This document shows, piece by piece, positions 8,680-16,868 of a DNA stretch of 64,000 nucleotides. Numbering within the stretch: the first letter of the stretch is position 1; the number at the start of each line of letters is the position of its first letter. The stretch is from Microbacterium sp. BK668 (GTDB taxonomy: Bacteria; Actinomycetota; Actinomycetes; Actinomycetales; Microbacteriaceae), in NCBI RefSeq assembly GCF_004362195.1, contig NZ_SNWG01000001.1, positions 3,038,001 through 3,102,000 on the forward strand, written 5' to 3'. Both the position numbers and the translations under genes were made by a program. Below the pieces are notes generated by a model that ran no database searches, was not told where the DNA came from, and saw nothing but the letters and a program-made list of their open reading frames with translations.

Positions 8680-9813
8680 TCAGCTCCCTGCGTACTGACG
8701 CTCGCCGGCGTGCATCGACCACGACTCGGCGTCGAGATCGCGGGGCCGCACATGCACGCCGTCGAGGTACTTCGGATCGACCGCGAACATGCGGGCGACG
8801 TGGTTGGCGATGACGCCTTCCTCGACGAGTCGCCGCAGATCCTGGTCGAGCGTGTGCATGCCCACCTGCGCGCCCGCCTGCATGGCGGTGTACAGCTGCG
8901 CCACCTGCCCCTCGCGGATGAGGTTCGCGACGGCCGGTGTGTTGATGAGCACCTCGGTCGCGATCGTGCGCCCGTTCGTCTGCGCGAGCGGCATCAGCGT
9001 CTGGCTGATGATGCCCTGCAGCGTGTCGCCGAGCTGCGTCCGGATCTGGTGCTGCTGATCGGCCGGGAAGACGTCCACGATGCGGTTGACGCTCTTGGCG
9101 GCGCCCTGCGTGTGCAGGGTCGACAGGACGAGGTGGCCCGTCTCGGCCGCCGACAGCGCCGTCTGGATCGACTCCGGATCGCGAAGCTCGCCGATGAGGA
9201 TCACGTCCGGGTCCTGACGCAGCACGCGCCGGAGCGCTTCGGCGAACGACGCGGTGTCGGCCCCGACCTCGCGCTGATGGATGAGCGACCTCTTGCTCTC
9301 GTGATGGAACTCGATCGGGTCCTCAATGGTGATCACGTGCGCCGGCAGCGTGTTGTTGATGATGTCGACCATCGCCGTCAGCGTCGTCGACTTGCCCGAC
9401 CCGGTGGGGCCGGTCAGCAGCACGAGGCCGCGAGGCTTTAGCGCCAGATCGCGGGCGATCGCGGGCGCGCCGAGCTCCTCGAGGGTGAACACGCGCTGCG
9501 GGATGAACCGCAGCGCGACGGCGATCGACCCCAGCTGCCGGAACACATTGACACGGAAGCGCCCGAGTCCCTCCGATGCGTGCGCGAGGTCGACCTCGTG
9601 ACGCTCCTCGAACTCGTCGCGCTGGCCCGGCGCCATGAGTCCGAACGCCGCGGACTCGACCCACAGGGCGGACAGCGGTTCGGCGTGTCCGGGGATCGGC
9701 ACGAGGTCGCCGTCCACGCGCATGAGCGGCGGAGCATCGGCGGTGAGGTGGACGTCGGATGCGTCGTATCGGAACGCGGCGTGGAGCAGCGCGTCGAGCG
9801 CGGTGGTGCTCAT
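8680..9813 (-). CDS. pilT: Type IV pilus retraction ATPase PilT
   Basis: Hexameric ATPase that depolymerises the pilus and powers twitching or DNA uptake. 377 residues, the normal PilT length. Walker A GPTGSGKSTT is near residue 135, Walker B RQDPDVILIGELRD near 200, and the His box STLHTQGA follows. The C-terminal PAVANLIREGQ corresponds to the PilT-specific AIRNLIRE motif needed for retraction, and the PilB zinc site is absent. SD GGAAGGG lies before the ATG. It is next to pilO (four bases apart) and pilC, which supports a retractile type IVa pilus. Confidence 0.94.
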   Translation of the reverse strand: MSTTALDALLHAAFRYDASDVHLTADAPPLMRVDGDLVPIPGHAEPLSALWVESAAFGLMAPGQRDEFEERHEVDLAHASEGLGRFRVNVFRQLGSIAVALRFIPQRVFTLEELGAPAIARDLALKPRGLVLLTGPTGSGKSTTLTAMVDIINNTLPAHVITIEDPIEFHHESKRSLIHQREVGADTASFAEALRRVLRQDPDVILIGELRDPESIQTALSAAETGHLVLSTLHTQGAAKSVNRIVDVFPADQQHQIRTQLGDTLQGIISQTLMPLAQTNGRTIATEVLINTPAVANLIREGQVAQLYTAMQAGAQVGMHTLDQDLRRLVEEGVIANHVARMFAVDPKYLDGVHVRPRDLDAESWSMHAGERQYAGS

Positions 9814-9817
9814 GCGA

Positions 9818-10528
9818 TCACCCTTCCTTCGGCATGACGAAGGTGAGCGCGGAGAGCGTCACGTCGAATCCGGTCCCGGTCGGCGAGACCGTGGTCTGCA
9901 CCTGGCCGAGCAGTCTCGGCCCCTCGCGCAGCGCGTCGAGGAAGGCCACGACCTGATCGATCGAGCCGGCCGTCACGTTGATCGAGAAGTCGACCTGGGT
10001 CCGACCGGCCGGCGCCGCGGCCGTGCCGTCGGCGGGGGCGGCGGCGTCGGCGGGGGCGGCGGCGTCGGCGGTCGGGGCTCCGTCGGTCGTGGGCGCCGGC
10101 GTCCCCTCGGGCGCCGCGGCATCCGGGGCGGGCTGAGCGGCAGCCGCGTCCGCGGTCTCGTCTATCGCGGTCGCTGCGGTCCGCTCGACGAAGGCCGAGG
10201 CATCCCCTGCGGTGATGCCCGTGATGGAGACCCCCGTCGCATCCGCCGCGTTCGCGACGATCTCGAACACGTCGTCGAGGTCGCCTGCCGGCGTGATCTG
10301 CGTCTGCAGGCCGGCGACGGATGCCTCGATCTCGTCGAGGCGCTCCTGCTCCGCGGTGAGGTCGTCGACCTGAGCCTGGTAGAGGGCGTTGGTGTTCGCG
10401 ACCGTCGCGGTCTGGCCCACCACGTCGAGCGCCTGGAAGGCCACGGGCGCCGCGACGAGAAGGATGCCGAGTGCCAGCACCACCACCATCACCACGATCC
10501 CGATGAGATTGATGAGCGACCGAGGCAT
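9818..10528 (-). CDS. pilO: Type IV pilus alignment protein PilO-like
   Basis: A 236-residue bitopic membrane protein. It has one N-terminal membrane helix (about 6-30), a periplasm-facing coiled coil (about 45-80, ending DLTAEQERLDEIEASVAGLQ) and a C-terminal ferredoxin-like half (VDFSINVTAGSIDQVVAFLDAL). An Ala/Pro/Thr/Asp low-complexity insert (about 125-170), partly encoded by an 18-bp tandem repeat, splits the domain. Identified mainly by position after pilM and pilN and by architecture. Its start overlaps the pilN stop (TGATG). Confidence 0.82.
   Translation of the reverse strand: MPRSLINLIGIVVMVVVLALGILLVAAPVAFQALDVVGQTATVANTNALYQAQVDDLTAEQERLDEIEASVAGLQTQITPAGDLDDVFEIVANAADATGVSITGITAGDASAFVERTAATAIDETADAAAAQPAPDAAAPEGTPAPTTDGAPTADAAAPADAAAPADGTAAAPAGRTQVDFSINVTAGSIDQVVAFLDALREGPRLLGQVQTTVSPTGTGFDVTLSALTFVMPKEG
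10028..10069. repeat. 18-bp tandem repeat inside pilO
   Basis: Two full copies and a part copy of GTCGGCGGGGGCGGCGGC, coding for Ala-Pro-Ala-Asp-rich linker. An in-frame unit, so copy number could change without a frameshift. Confidence 0.75.
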
Positions 10529-11181
10529 CAGTTGCCGCCTTCCTGCGTCGCGTACTGTCCGGAGTAGATCGACTGGTCGAGCGTGAGGTCGAGCTCGTAG
10601 ACGTACGAGCCGACGGTCTGCTGTCCGGTCGAGAGGGAGCGACCGTCAACGAGCGTGACACCGGGAAGACTCCGGATGCCGCGCACCGTCGCCGGCAGGT
10701 CGATCGGCGTCGGGCTCTCGAGCGTGAGCGTGCCCGTCAGCCCGACCTCGGCCGCCGCGTCGTCGGACTGCGGCACCCCGCCGCTGACGACATCCCATCC
10801 CGTGAGCGTCACGTCCTGCGGGAGCGCGCTGCGGAGGGAGGCGACGACCGGGGCCCAGGCGTAGTCGCCGCCGAGCGCGTCGGCCCGGAACGACTCGAGC
10901 TCCTGCTCGGCGGCGAGGGCTCCGCTCACCTCGGAGAGACCGGACAGCTCGGTGATCAGCGCGTTGGTCTGCGCCTGCTCGGCGGCCAGCTGCTGGTCGG
11001 CGACGAGCTTCAGCGCGAAAGCCCCCATGATGATGAGCACGGCTGCCACGACAGCGGCGAGCACACCCCACACCCAGCCGCGCGCGAGCGAGGCGCGGCG
11101 CCGCCGCTCGATCTCGGCCGGCGGCATGAGGTTGACGCGCGGCACGCCGGCGAAAGCCAGCGCGGATGCTGCGTTGGCCAT
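10528..11181 (-). CDS. pilN: Type IV pilus alignment protein PilN-like
   Basis: A 217-residue bitopic protein. The short cytoplasmic tail contains VNLMPPAEIERRR, the PilN motif that binds PilM. One membrane helix (about 36-62) is followed by a coiled coil (QLAAEQAQTNALITELSGL) and an extracytoplasmic ferredoxin-like domain. It links PilM to PilO in the alignment complex. The start and stop overlap the neighbours by the TGATG pattern on both sides. Confidence 0.88.
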   Translation of the reverse strand: MANAASALAFAGVPRVNLMPPAEIERRRRASLARGWVWGVLAAVVAAVLIIMGAFALKLVADQQLAAEQAQTNALITELSGLSEVSGALAAEQELESFRADALGGDYAWAPVVASLRSALPQDVTLTGWDVVSGGVPQSDDAAAEVGLTGTLTLESPTPIDLPATVRGIRSLPGVTLVDGRSLSTGQQTVGSYVYELDLTLDQSIYSGQYATQEGGN

Positions 11182-12230
11182 CAGCTTCCCTCCCCCAGCA
11201 GCACGCCCAGGGTGCTCACCGCGTTGAAGGCGAGCTCCTCGGGCAGAGCGAGACCGCTCCTGATCTTGACGACGTCGGCGACCTGGAGGCCGCGGACGGG
11301 GATGTCGAAGGCCCGCGTGAGCGATTCGGACACGTTGGGGGCGAGATAGCCCGCGCCGCTCACGGCGATGGCCGAGATCCGCGGTGCGCCCGGACGGTTC
11401 GTGAAGAACGAGACGGTGCTGCGGATGCGCCCCACGAGCTCTGCCACCGACGCGTCGGCGGCGCCGCCCGTGCGCAGGGCCGCTCGGGTGCGGGTGACGC
11501 TCGCCGGCATCGGCGGCATCGGCGGCACCGTCTCGAGTGCGAACTCCTCGACCGGCACCTCGACCAGGTCGGTGAGGACCTCTTCGCGTCGGCGTACGGC
11601 CGGCGTCGAGACGTCGGCGGGGAGGATGCGGACGAAGTGCGGCACGCCGTCCGTCGCGATCACGACGTGCGAGGTGTGGTCGCCGATGTGGATCAGCGCG
11701 ACGGTGTCGCCGGGGACGGCGATGCGCTTGGCGACGCGCGCGAGCCCGAAAGGCACGAGATCCACGGCGTCCGTCTTGAGCTTCGCGCGGTCGGTCGTGG
11801 CGATGAGCTGCTCGATCGTCTCGGCGACGGCTGCGACGAGGAGGCCGGACACCTGGTCGCCGTTCTGCGCCACCGGATAGAAGTCGAGCACGGCCTGGTT
11901 CGCCGGCACGGGCAGGAGGTCCTGCACCTGGTAGGGCAGGGCCTGGCGGAGCATGTCAGGCGCCATCGCCTGCGTCGTGTACTCGCGGACGAGGATCCGG
12001 CGGCTGCCGATGCCGAGAGTCACCTCCCTCGCCTTGAAGTCGAACGTCGACCACAGCTGACGCAGCGCCATCGCCACGACGTCGCGGTCGAGCACCTCCG
12101 AATCCCGCGCCGCCTCCGCCGGAAGGGCGATCTCCCCCGCGGCCACGAGCAGGGGCGTCTTCCCGCGCCGTAGCTCGACGGCGCGCACACTCTCTTCTGT
12201 TATCTCCAGGCCGACCAGTGTCGATGCCAT
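11181..12230 (-). CDS. pilM: Type IV pilus assembly protein PilM (actin-like ATPase)
   Basis: A cytoplasmic actin-fold protein of 349 residues that binds the PilN tail and the motors. Visible are the N-terminal phosphate-binding segment VGLEITEESVRAVEL, the LPYQVQDLLPVP stretch typical of PilM, LIHIGDHTSHVVI as the second phosphate loop, and AIAVSGAGYLAPNV as the adenosine loop. First of the pilMNO trio; overlaps pilN by TGATG. Followed upstream by pilD, 22 bases away. Confidence 0.93.
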   Translation of the reverse strand: MASTLVGLEITEESVRAVELRRGKTPLLVAAGEIALPAEAARDSEVLDRDVVAMALRQLWSTFDFKAREVTLGIGSRRILVREYTTQAMAPDMLRQALPYQVQDLLPVPANQAVLDFYPVAQNGDQVSGLLVAAVAETIEQLIATTDRAKLKTDAVDLVPFGLARVAKRIAVPGDTVALIHIGDHTSHVVIATDGVPHFVRILPADVSTPAVRRREEVLTDLVEVPVEEFALETVPPMPPMPASVTRTRAALRTGGAADASVAELVGRIRSTVSFFTNRPGAPRISAIAVSGAGYLAPNVSESLTRAFDIPVRGLQVADVVKIRSGLALPEELAFNAVSTLGVLLGEGS

Positions 12231-12252
12231 GTTCTCCCTCTCCCCTGCCTGC

Positions 12253-13068
12253 TCAGAGACCGAGCAGGCTGACGTACCAGGCGCCGAGCGCCTGCCCCAT
12301 AAAGATTCCGACCCACGCTCCGGCGAGCATCCACGGGCCGAAAGGAATCGCCGAGCGCCGCCCGGCGCGACGCACGGCGATGAGCGCGAGACCGAACAGT
12401 CCCCCCAGCACGAACGCTGAGAACGCCCCGACGGCGAGGGCTCCCCAGCCCAGCCATCCGAGATAGATGCCGACGACGCCGGCGAGCTTCACGTCGCCGC
12501 CACCCATCCCGTCGGGACGGATGAAGCGGATGACGAAGTAGAACGCGTAGAGGATCGCCCCGCCGACCCCGGCGGACAGCAGGCGACTCCAGTCCGCCCC
12601 CAGCACGCACGCGGCGGTCAACAGCACGCCGGCGACGACGTAGCTCGGCAGGACGATGGCGTCGGGCAGTCGGTGCGTGCCGAGATCGATGAGTGCGAGC
12701 ACGACGCTGATGGCCGCGAAGTAGAGGAACGCGACCAGCACCGCATACGTCGCCGGGAGGGGTGCGGTGCTGGTCGCGAGCATGAGCCAGGCCACGACGG
12801 CGAAGAGAACGCCCGTGATGGCCTCGACGATCGGATAGCGCGGCGAGATCGCCTCGCCGCACGACGCGCAGCGTCCGCGCAGGAGAAGCCAGCCGCCGAC
12901 AGGGATGTTGTGCCACGGCTTGATCGCCGCATCGCATTGCGGGCACCGGCTCTCGCGGGTCAGCGGTGCGCCGACCGGCACACGAACTGCCACCACGTTC
13001 AGGAACGACCCGATGAGCAGGCCGAGGATTCCCGAGACGACGACGGTGAAGGGCAGGAGGAGTGACAC
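12253..13068 (-). CDS. pilD: Prepilin peptidase PilD (A24 family)
   Basis: Polytopic aspartic protease that removes the class III leader from prepilins and N-methylates the new N-terminus. 271 residues, full length. The N-terminal methylase domain keeps its zinc cysteines (Cys42, 45, 67, 70). The catalytic aspartates are Asp128 in ALIDLGTHRLPD and Asp192 in GMGGGDVKL. It sits inside the pil operon, so it serves the prepilins encoded just upstream. Confidence 0.94.
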   Translation of the reverse strand: MSLLLPFTVVVSGILGLLIGSFLNVVAVRVPVGAPLTRESRCPQCDAAIKPWHNIPVGGWLLLRGRCASCGEAISPRYPIVEAITGVLFAVVAWLMLATSTAPLPATYAVLVAFLYFAAISVVLALIDLGTHRLPDAIVLPSYVVAGVLLTAACVLGADWSRLLSAGVGGAILYAFYFVIRFIRPDGMGGGDVKLAGVVGIYLGWLGWGALAVGAFSAFVLGGLFGLALIAVRRAGRRSAIPFGPWMLAGAWVGIFMGQALGAWYVSLLGL

Positions 13069-13071
13069 GCG

Positions 13072-14688
13072 CTACTTCTCCGACTGGTAGACGAGACCGT
13101 CGAGACGCTTCACGAGCGTGCTCGAGTCGATGATGCCGCCGGACCCTTTGATGGTGCAGCCGAGGCTCGGTAGGGCGGTCCCCCAGTTCATCGGCTTGCA
13201 GGTGTAGGCCGAGCCGGAGTGGAAGTTCGTGGTGTCGTCGGTGTAGAGCTGGCCCGAGAAGCTCGCCGTGACCGTGCCGTTGAGCCCGCACGGCGAGTAG
13301 ATCATCACGCTGATGTTCGAGGCGATGGTGCCCGTCGTGCCGAAGCGGTCCTGGGTGTTGCGCGTGCCGCTCGAGCCGCAGGTGGGCTTCGGGTCGCCGC
13401 TCGAGTCGCGGTCGTCGCGGTTGCCGTCGGCGTGCACGAAGAGGACCTGGTAATTGCTGCCGCTGGACGCGGTCAGGCCGCCGAGCGTCACGTCGAGCAG
13501 CTGGTCCTTGGGCGTCACGACGACGACGTTGCGCGTCACCGGCACGGAACCCGTGAGGTCGAGCTTCACGTCCTTCGTGCACGCGCTGAAGTTGAGCACG
13601 AGCGGCGTCGTGCCGGCCGAGAGGAGCGGCTTGACCTTGGCGGTCGCGGAGTTGGCGTTCTGCAGGTCGCTGGCGCAGTTGATCGCGGCGGAGGTGCCCC
13701 AGCTCGACGCGCCGTCGAGGTCGATCCACTTCGTCGCCGCGCGCAGCCACTCCAGGGTCGGATCGAAGACCGGATCCGAGGGCGAGCCCTGCGTCACGGC
13801 CCCCGTCGTCCAGGCCGGACTGTCGACGATCGCCGTGCCCTTGGTCGTGACCGTGCCGCCGACGGAGGCGCTGCCGCCTCCGGTGGCGTTCAGCTTGATG
13901 TTGCCCTTGGCCGAGATGTAGCCCGCGACCGTGGGATTGCCGTTCGCGTCGAAGGACACGGTGCCGTTGGTCGTGATGTTGCCGGCGCTCGTGCTGCCCG
14001 ATCGCGCCTTCACCTTCCAGGACTGCGAGTTGCTCGACACGTTGCCGCTCGCGTAGATGTCGCCGTTGACGACGCAGTCGTTGCTGAGGCTCACGGTGCC
14101 GTTGAGGACGTACAGGTCTCCCGTGAGCGTCCCGCCCTGCGGGCACGACCAGTTGCCGTTCCGCAGCACGAGGTCGCCGGTGTAGTGAGAGACGCTCTGC
14201 GAGACGCTGCCCGAGAAGTAGGTGACGACCCCGCCCGGGACATTCGAGTACGACACCGTGTAGGGGTAGACCGAGTCGATAGTGACACTCGAGCCGTTGG
14301 GGCCAGTTCCCGTGGATCGCAGCACGACGTATCCCGGCTGCGTCGGACACCCCACGGCGACTCCCGCGTCCGTGGCAGACGTCGGCTTGCTGCCCGTCGT
14401 CGAGTAGATGGTGGTCGTGTAGGTCGGGCTGGTGCCCGTGAGGGTCGTCGCCGAGCACCCGGCCGTGATCGCCGCGACGGCGACATCCCGACCCGACTCC
14501 GCCGCGATGAACGCCTCGGTGCGATCCAGGTTCGTGTCATTGGCGCCGATGGTGAACATGACGGATGCCGCGATCGTCGCCGCGACGATGAAGCCGATGA
14601 ACATCACGACGACCACCGTGACGAGGATGGCGCCGGACTCGTCGCCGCGCGTCTTCCCGCGGTGCAGGAGTCGATTGATCACCAGCAT
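13072..14688 (-). CDS. PilX-like large pilus-associated protein with beta-solenoid body
   Basis: A 538-residue protein with a PilX-like N-terminus: ESGAILVTVVVVMFIGFIVAATIAA is a membrane helix after a short basic segment. The body is rich in Gly, Ser, Thr and Asn, with short repeats of the NGDIYASGNV / TTNGTVSFDANGN / SAKGNIKLNATG kind that suggest a right-handed beta helix like that of polymer-forming or bactofilin-like proteins. Paired cysteines lie in the C-terminal part. Probably a tip or accessory pilin; adhesion is inferred. Visibly less GC-rich codon use than the motor genes. A GTG at 14682 overlapping the upstream stop is an alternative start. Confidence 0.72.
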   Translation of the reverse strand: MLVINRLLHRGKTRGDESGAILVTVVVVMFIGFIVAATIAASVMFTIGANDTNLDRTEAFIAAESGRDVAVAAITAGCSATTLTGTSPTYTTTIYSTTGSKPTSATDAGVAVGCPTQPGYVVLRSTGTGPNGSSVTIDSVYPYTVSYSNVPGGVVTYFSGSVSQSVSHYTGDLVLRNGNWSCPQGGTLTGDLYVLNGTVSLSNDCVVNGDIYASGNVSSNSQSWKVKARSGSTSAGNITTNGTVSFDANGNPTVAGYISAKGNIKLNATGGGSASVGGTVTTKGTAIVDSPAWTTGAVTQGSPSDPVFDPTLEWLRAATKWIDLDGASSWGTSAAINCASDLQNANSATAKVKPLLSAGTTPLVLNFSACTKDVKLDLTGSVPVTRNVVVVTPKDQLLDVTLGGLTASSGSNYQVLFVHADGNRDDRDSSGDPKPTCGSSGTRNTQDRFGTTGTIASNISVMIYSPCGLNGTVTASFSGQLYTDDTTNFHSGSAYTCKPMNWGTALPSLGCTIKGSGGIIDSSTLVKRLDGLVYQSEK

Positions 14689-15206
14689 CCGCCGTTACCT
14701 GTTTCCTGATCGGAGCGGACCGCGACGTCTCCGCTGATCCGCACGGGGGCGGACTCGGTCTGGACGTCGAAGCTGTAGGAGAGCACGCCGTTGGTCAGCG
14801 TGAAGTAGGGAGCGCTGCCCACGATCTTGATCGCGGGCTGCCATGCCGGCCACGTCGTGCCGATGGAGGTGGAGGACGTGGCGATCTGCACACCTGTTGA
14901 GGCGACTTTGAAGCCTTGGCACTTGAGCGCGGAACCGCTCAGCGAGGTGCGGACCCGGAGTTCGTCGCCCGCGCTGTTGACGCTCAGGTAGAGCGAGTTC
15001 CGGACCGCCTGCTCGATCATCGAGCCGACGACCTGCCCACGGTTCGTGCCGCCCGTCTCGCTCGTCACCTGGTCCTGCGTCTTCCAGGAGTTCACGAAGA
15101 TCGAGACGATCGCCGCCATGATGATTCCGGTCACGACGATGACGACGATGAGCTCGATCAGGCCGAGGCCGGAGTCGTCATGGCGGGCGGAGGTGCGGTT
15201 CGTCAT
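14679..15206 (-). CDS. PilW/GspJ-like minor prepilin
   Basis: A 175-residue prepilin. The class III leader ends SGLG, with mature LIELIVVIVVTGIIM carrying the conserved Glu near position 5 of the mature chain, followed by a hydrophobic helix and a globular domain. The ATG at 15206 overlaps the upstream stop codon (ATGA) and gives a short leader; a much longer in-frame extension upstream is out of character. Minor pilins of this type prime pilus assembly. Substrate of the PilD encoded two genes downstream. Confidence 0.82.
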   Translation of the reverse strand: MTNRTSARHDDSGLGLIELIVVIVVTGIIMAAIVSIFVNSWKTQDQVTSETGGTNRGQVVGSMIEQAVRNSLYLSVNSAGDELRVRTSLSGSALKCQGFKVASTGVQIATSSTSIGTTWPAWQPAIKIVGSAPYFTLTNGVLSYSFDVQTESAPVRISGDVAVRSDQETGNGGCW

Positions 15207-15589
15207 GGGATGAAGATGAGTGCTGTGGTCGAGGCGAGGACCTTGCCGCCGCCCGACACGTTGAGAGTGAGCCGAGCCGTGCTGCCCGAACTGCAGTTGG
15301 TGACCGTGCCGGAGACCGTGAGGTCTCCGCCGCGGCCGTCCTCCATCGGCGTGGCCGATGACGGAGGCGTGGCGATCGACGTCAGGGCGGTGCACGAGTG
15401 CGCCTCCCTTGCGTCCTCGACGAGCGAGTTCAGGTAGCGGGTCGCCGTCGCTGTGGACGATTGAGTCGCCGTCTGGGCGATGCCCTGCCAGAGGGCCGGA
15501 AGGATGGCGACCGCGACGATCGCCAGGAGGAACATCGCGATGATGACCTCGACGATTCCGAAGCCGCGTTCGTCTGCGTGTCGCTGCAT
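15203..15589 (-). CDS. PilV/GspI-like minor prepilin
   Basis: A 128-residue prepilin. The leader ends ERGFG and the helix starts IVEVIIAMFLLAIVAVAILP with Glu in the expected place. One Cys pair (HSC, TNC) could form a disulfide. The ATG at 15589 follows GGAGG by five bases; the GTG four codons upstream is part of that ribosome site and is rejected. Second gene of the pilus operon. Confidence 0.82.
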   Translation of the reverse strand: MQRHADERGFGIVEVIIAMFLLAIVAVAILPALWQGIAQTATQSSTATATRYLNSLVEDAREAHSCTALTSIATPPSSATPMEDGRGGDLTVSGTVTNCSSGSTARLTLNVSGGGKVLASTTALIFIP

Positions 15590-15661
15590 GCCCGCCTCCA
15601 CGGTGGTGTCGCCCGGTTCAGGCTCCAGGTCGGCGCCTGAACCGGGCGCCCTGCACCGCTG

Positions 15662-16072
15662 TTAGCAGCTGGCTCCGCCTGCCGCGGCTCCGGGACCCGC
15701 GTAGCGAGTCGTGGTGCCGTCCGTCGCGCTGACGCACACGTTAGAGACGTCGGTGCTGTTGCCCGCCGACGTGACGAGGGCAGTCGTGATCCCGTTGCTG
15801 CCCGCGGAAGCCGCCGCTTCAGTGGGCGTCGGGGACGCCGGCGTGTCGGCGAACGCCGCAGCAGCGGCGGTCGCACCGTTGGCCGCGGCCGCGTTCAGCG
15901 CGTTCAGCTGCGCCTGGGCCTGGATGTTCGAGAAGATCGGGATGGCGATCGCGACGAGGATGCCGAGGATGACCACCACGATGATGAGCTCGATCAGCGA
16001 GAAGCCCTTCTCGCCGTTCTCCTCGCGACGCGCCTTCGCAGCCTCGAGGTAGTTGTGAATTGTTGCACGCAC
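15662..16072 (-). CDS. pilA: Major type IV pilin PilA (prepilin)
   Basis: A 136-residue prepilin. A 23-residue charged leader ends at EKG, with mature FSLIELIIVVVILGILVAI, the canonical type IVa N-terminus with Glu5. The mature protein of about 113 residues is short; it is rich in Ala/Thr/Ser and ends with a likely disulfide loop (NVCVS to the C-terminal GASC). The GTG start at 16072 is set by AAGGAG eight bases upstream; a longer in-frame extension upstream has no pilin features. First gene of the operon, so its promoter lies in the gene-poor stretch above it. Confidence 0.93.
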   Translation of the reverse strand: MRATIHNYLEAAKARREENGEKGFSLIELIIVVVILGILVAIAIPIFSNIQAQAQLNALNAAAANGATAAAAAFADTPASPTPTEAAASAGSNGITTALVTSAGNSTDVSNVCVSATDGTTTRYAGPGAAAGGASC

Positions 16073-16856
16073 GTGCGTATCTCCTTGTTTGAGGACAGGT
16101 GAACAGACAGCACTGAATCGACCGGCTGCAAGCACCAGTCCTCGAACAACCCCAAGTAGCGATCTACCGGCGCACCCCAAGCGGCCGGCCCCCAGATATC
16201 CCCAGTTACGTGTCCCAGTCTTTCCAGAGCTGGGTCTTGGAATGCACGCGCTGCGTGGATCCCCTCCCGGAAGAAAGCATGAGAGGTTTCTCATCGCAGG
16301 TCAAGCGGTGGCCGTCACGTTTGGGCAACGCTGAGCTTCTCCTGAGACTCGGTGTCGTGCCGCCGGGGATCGCTCATGCCGGCCCGGCGCCTGAGCGGCG
16401 ACTATCGGGCAAGACGCATGCGCGGGAATGATGTTCGCACTTTGTCCGGTTGGTTGCGCTTCAGGGCTCCCGGCGGGCACCTCAGGACGCGGTGCTTGCA
16501 CATCAGGCGGAACGGGTGTATTCCAGTCCTGTTGGACACCTCGCACTTGGGAACTTCCGCACGATGGCGTGCCGAAAGCGAGGGAGGCGAAACAGAGCTT
16601 CAGCGAGTGCGAGCAGCGAGGGCTGGCAAGACGCGCGCCGTGATCACCCGAACGATCACGTCTTCACGGAGTGCGCCACGATTGCTGTCCGGATGAGGGG
16701 CCGGACCAAGCTGCTTGTCGAAGGGCCGTACCCCGGGGCAACTCCGGGGGCTTGGGTGCGGCCCTTCGACAGGCCCAGCCCGAGGGTCGGCTCGGAGTCG
16801 ATCGTCGCATCAGGGACGTCCGGGGGGTTGTCCGGTTCGTGCGGGCGCGGCCGCCC
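16073..16856. other. Gene-poor stretch between pilA and the acetyltransferase gene
   Basis: About 780 bp with lower GC than the flanks and no convincing gene; short open frames here have no start signal or recognisable product. It must hold the pilA promoter. On the minus strand two CTTGGGGT copies lie 20 bases apart around 16150-16180, and CCCAG/CTGGG forms a small inverted repeat near 16213-16233. A long hairpin lies at 16717-16770. Confidence 0.6.
16717..16770. terminator. Long inverted repeat, terminator-like
   Basis: Twelve-bp arms GTCGAAGGGCCG and CGGCCCTTCGAC enclose a loop that itself contains CCCCGG/CCGGGG. The right arm continues into AGGCC, giving CCCTTCGACAGGCC. The reverse complement of that 14-mer recurs inside cmk near 49762, so it may be a dispersed element. 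Confidence 0.5.
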
Positions 16857-16862
16857 TATGCT
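16857..16862 (+). promoter_or_regulatory. -10 box of a leaderless promoter for an acetyltransferase gene
   Basis: TATGCT, six bases (CGCGGC), then ATG at 16869. Confidence 0.5.
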
Positions 16863-16868
16863 CGCGGC

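Noticed and set aside
16352..16858. Short plus-strand frames in the gap after pilA
   Set aside because: No start signal, no hydrophobic or domain pattern, and overlapping frames of equal quality; best seen as non-coding.
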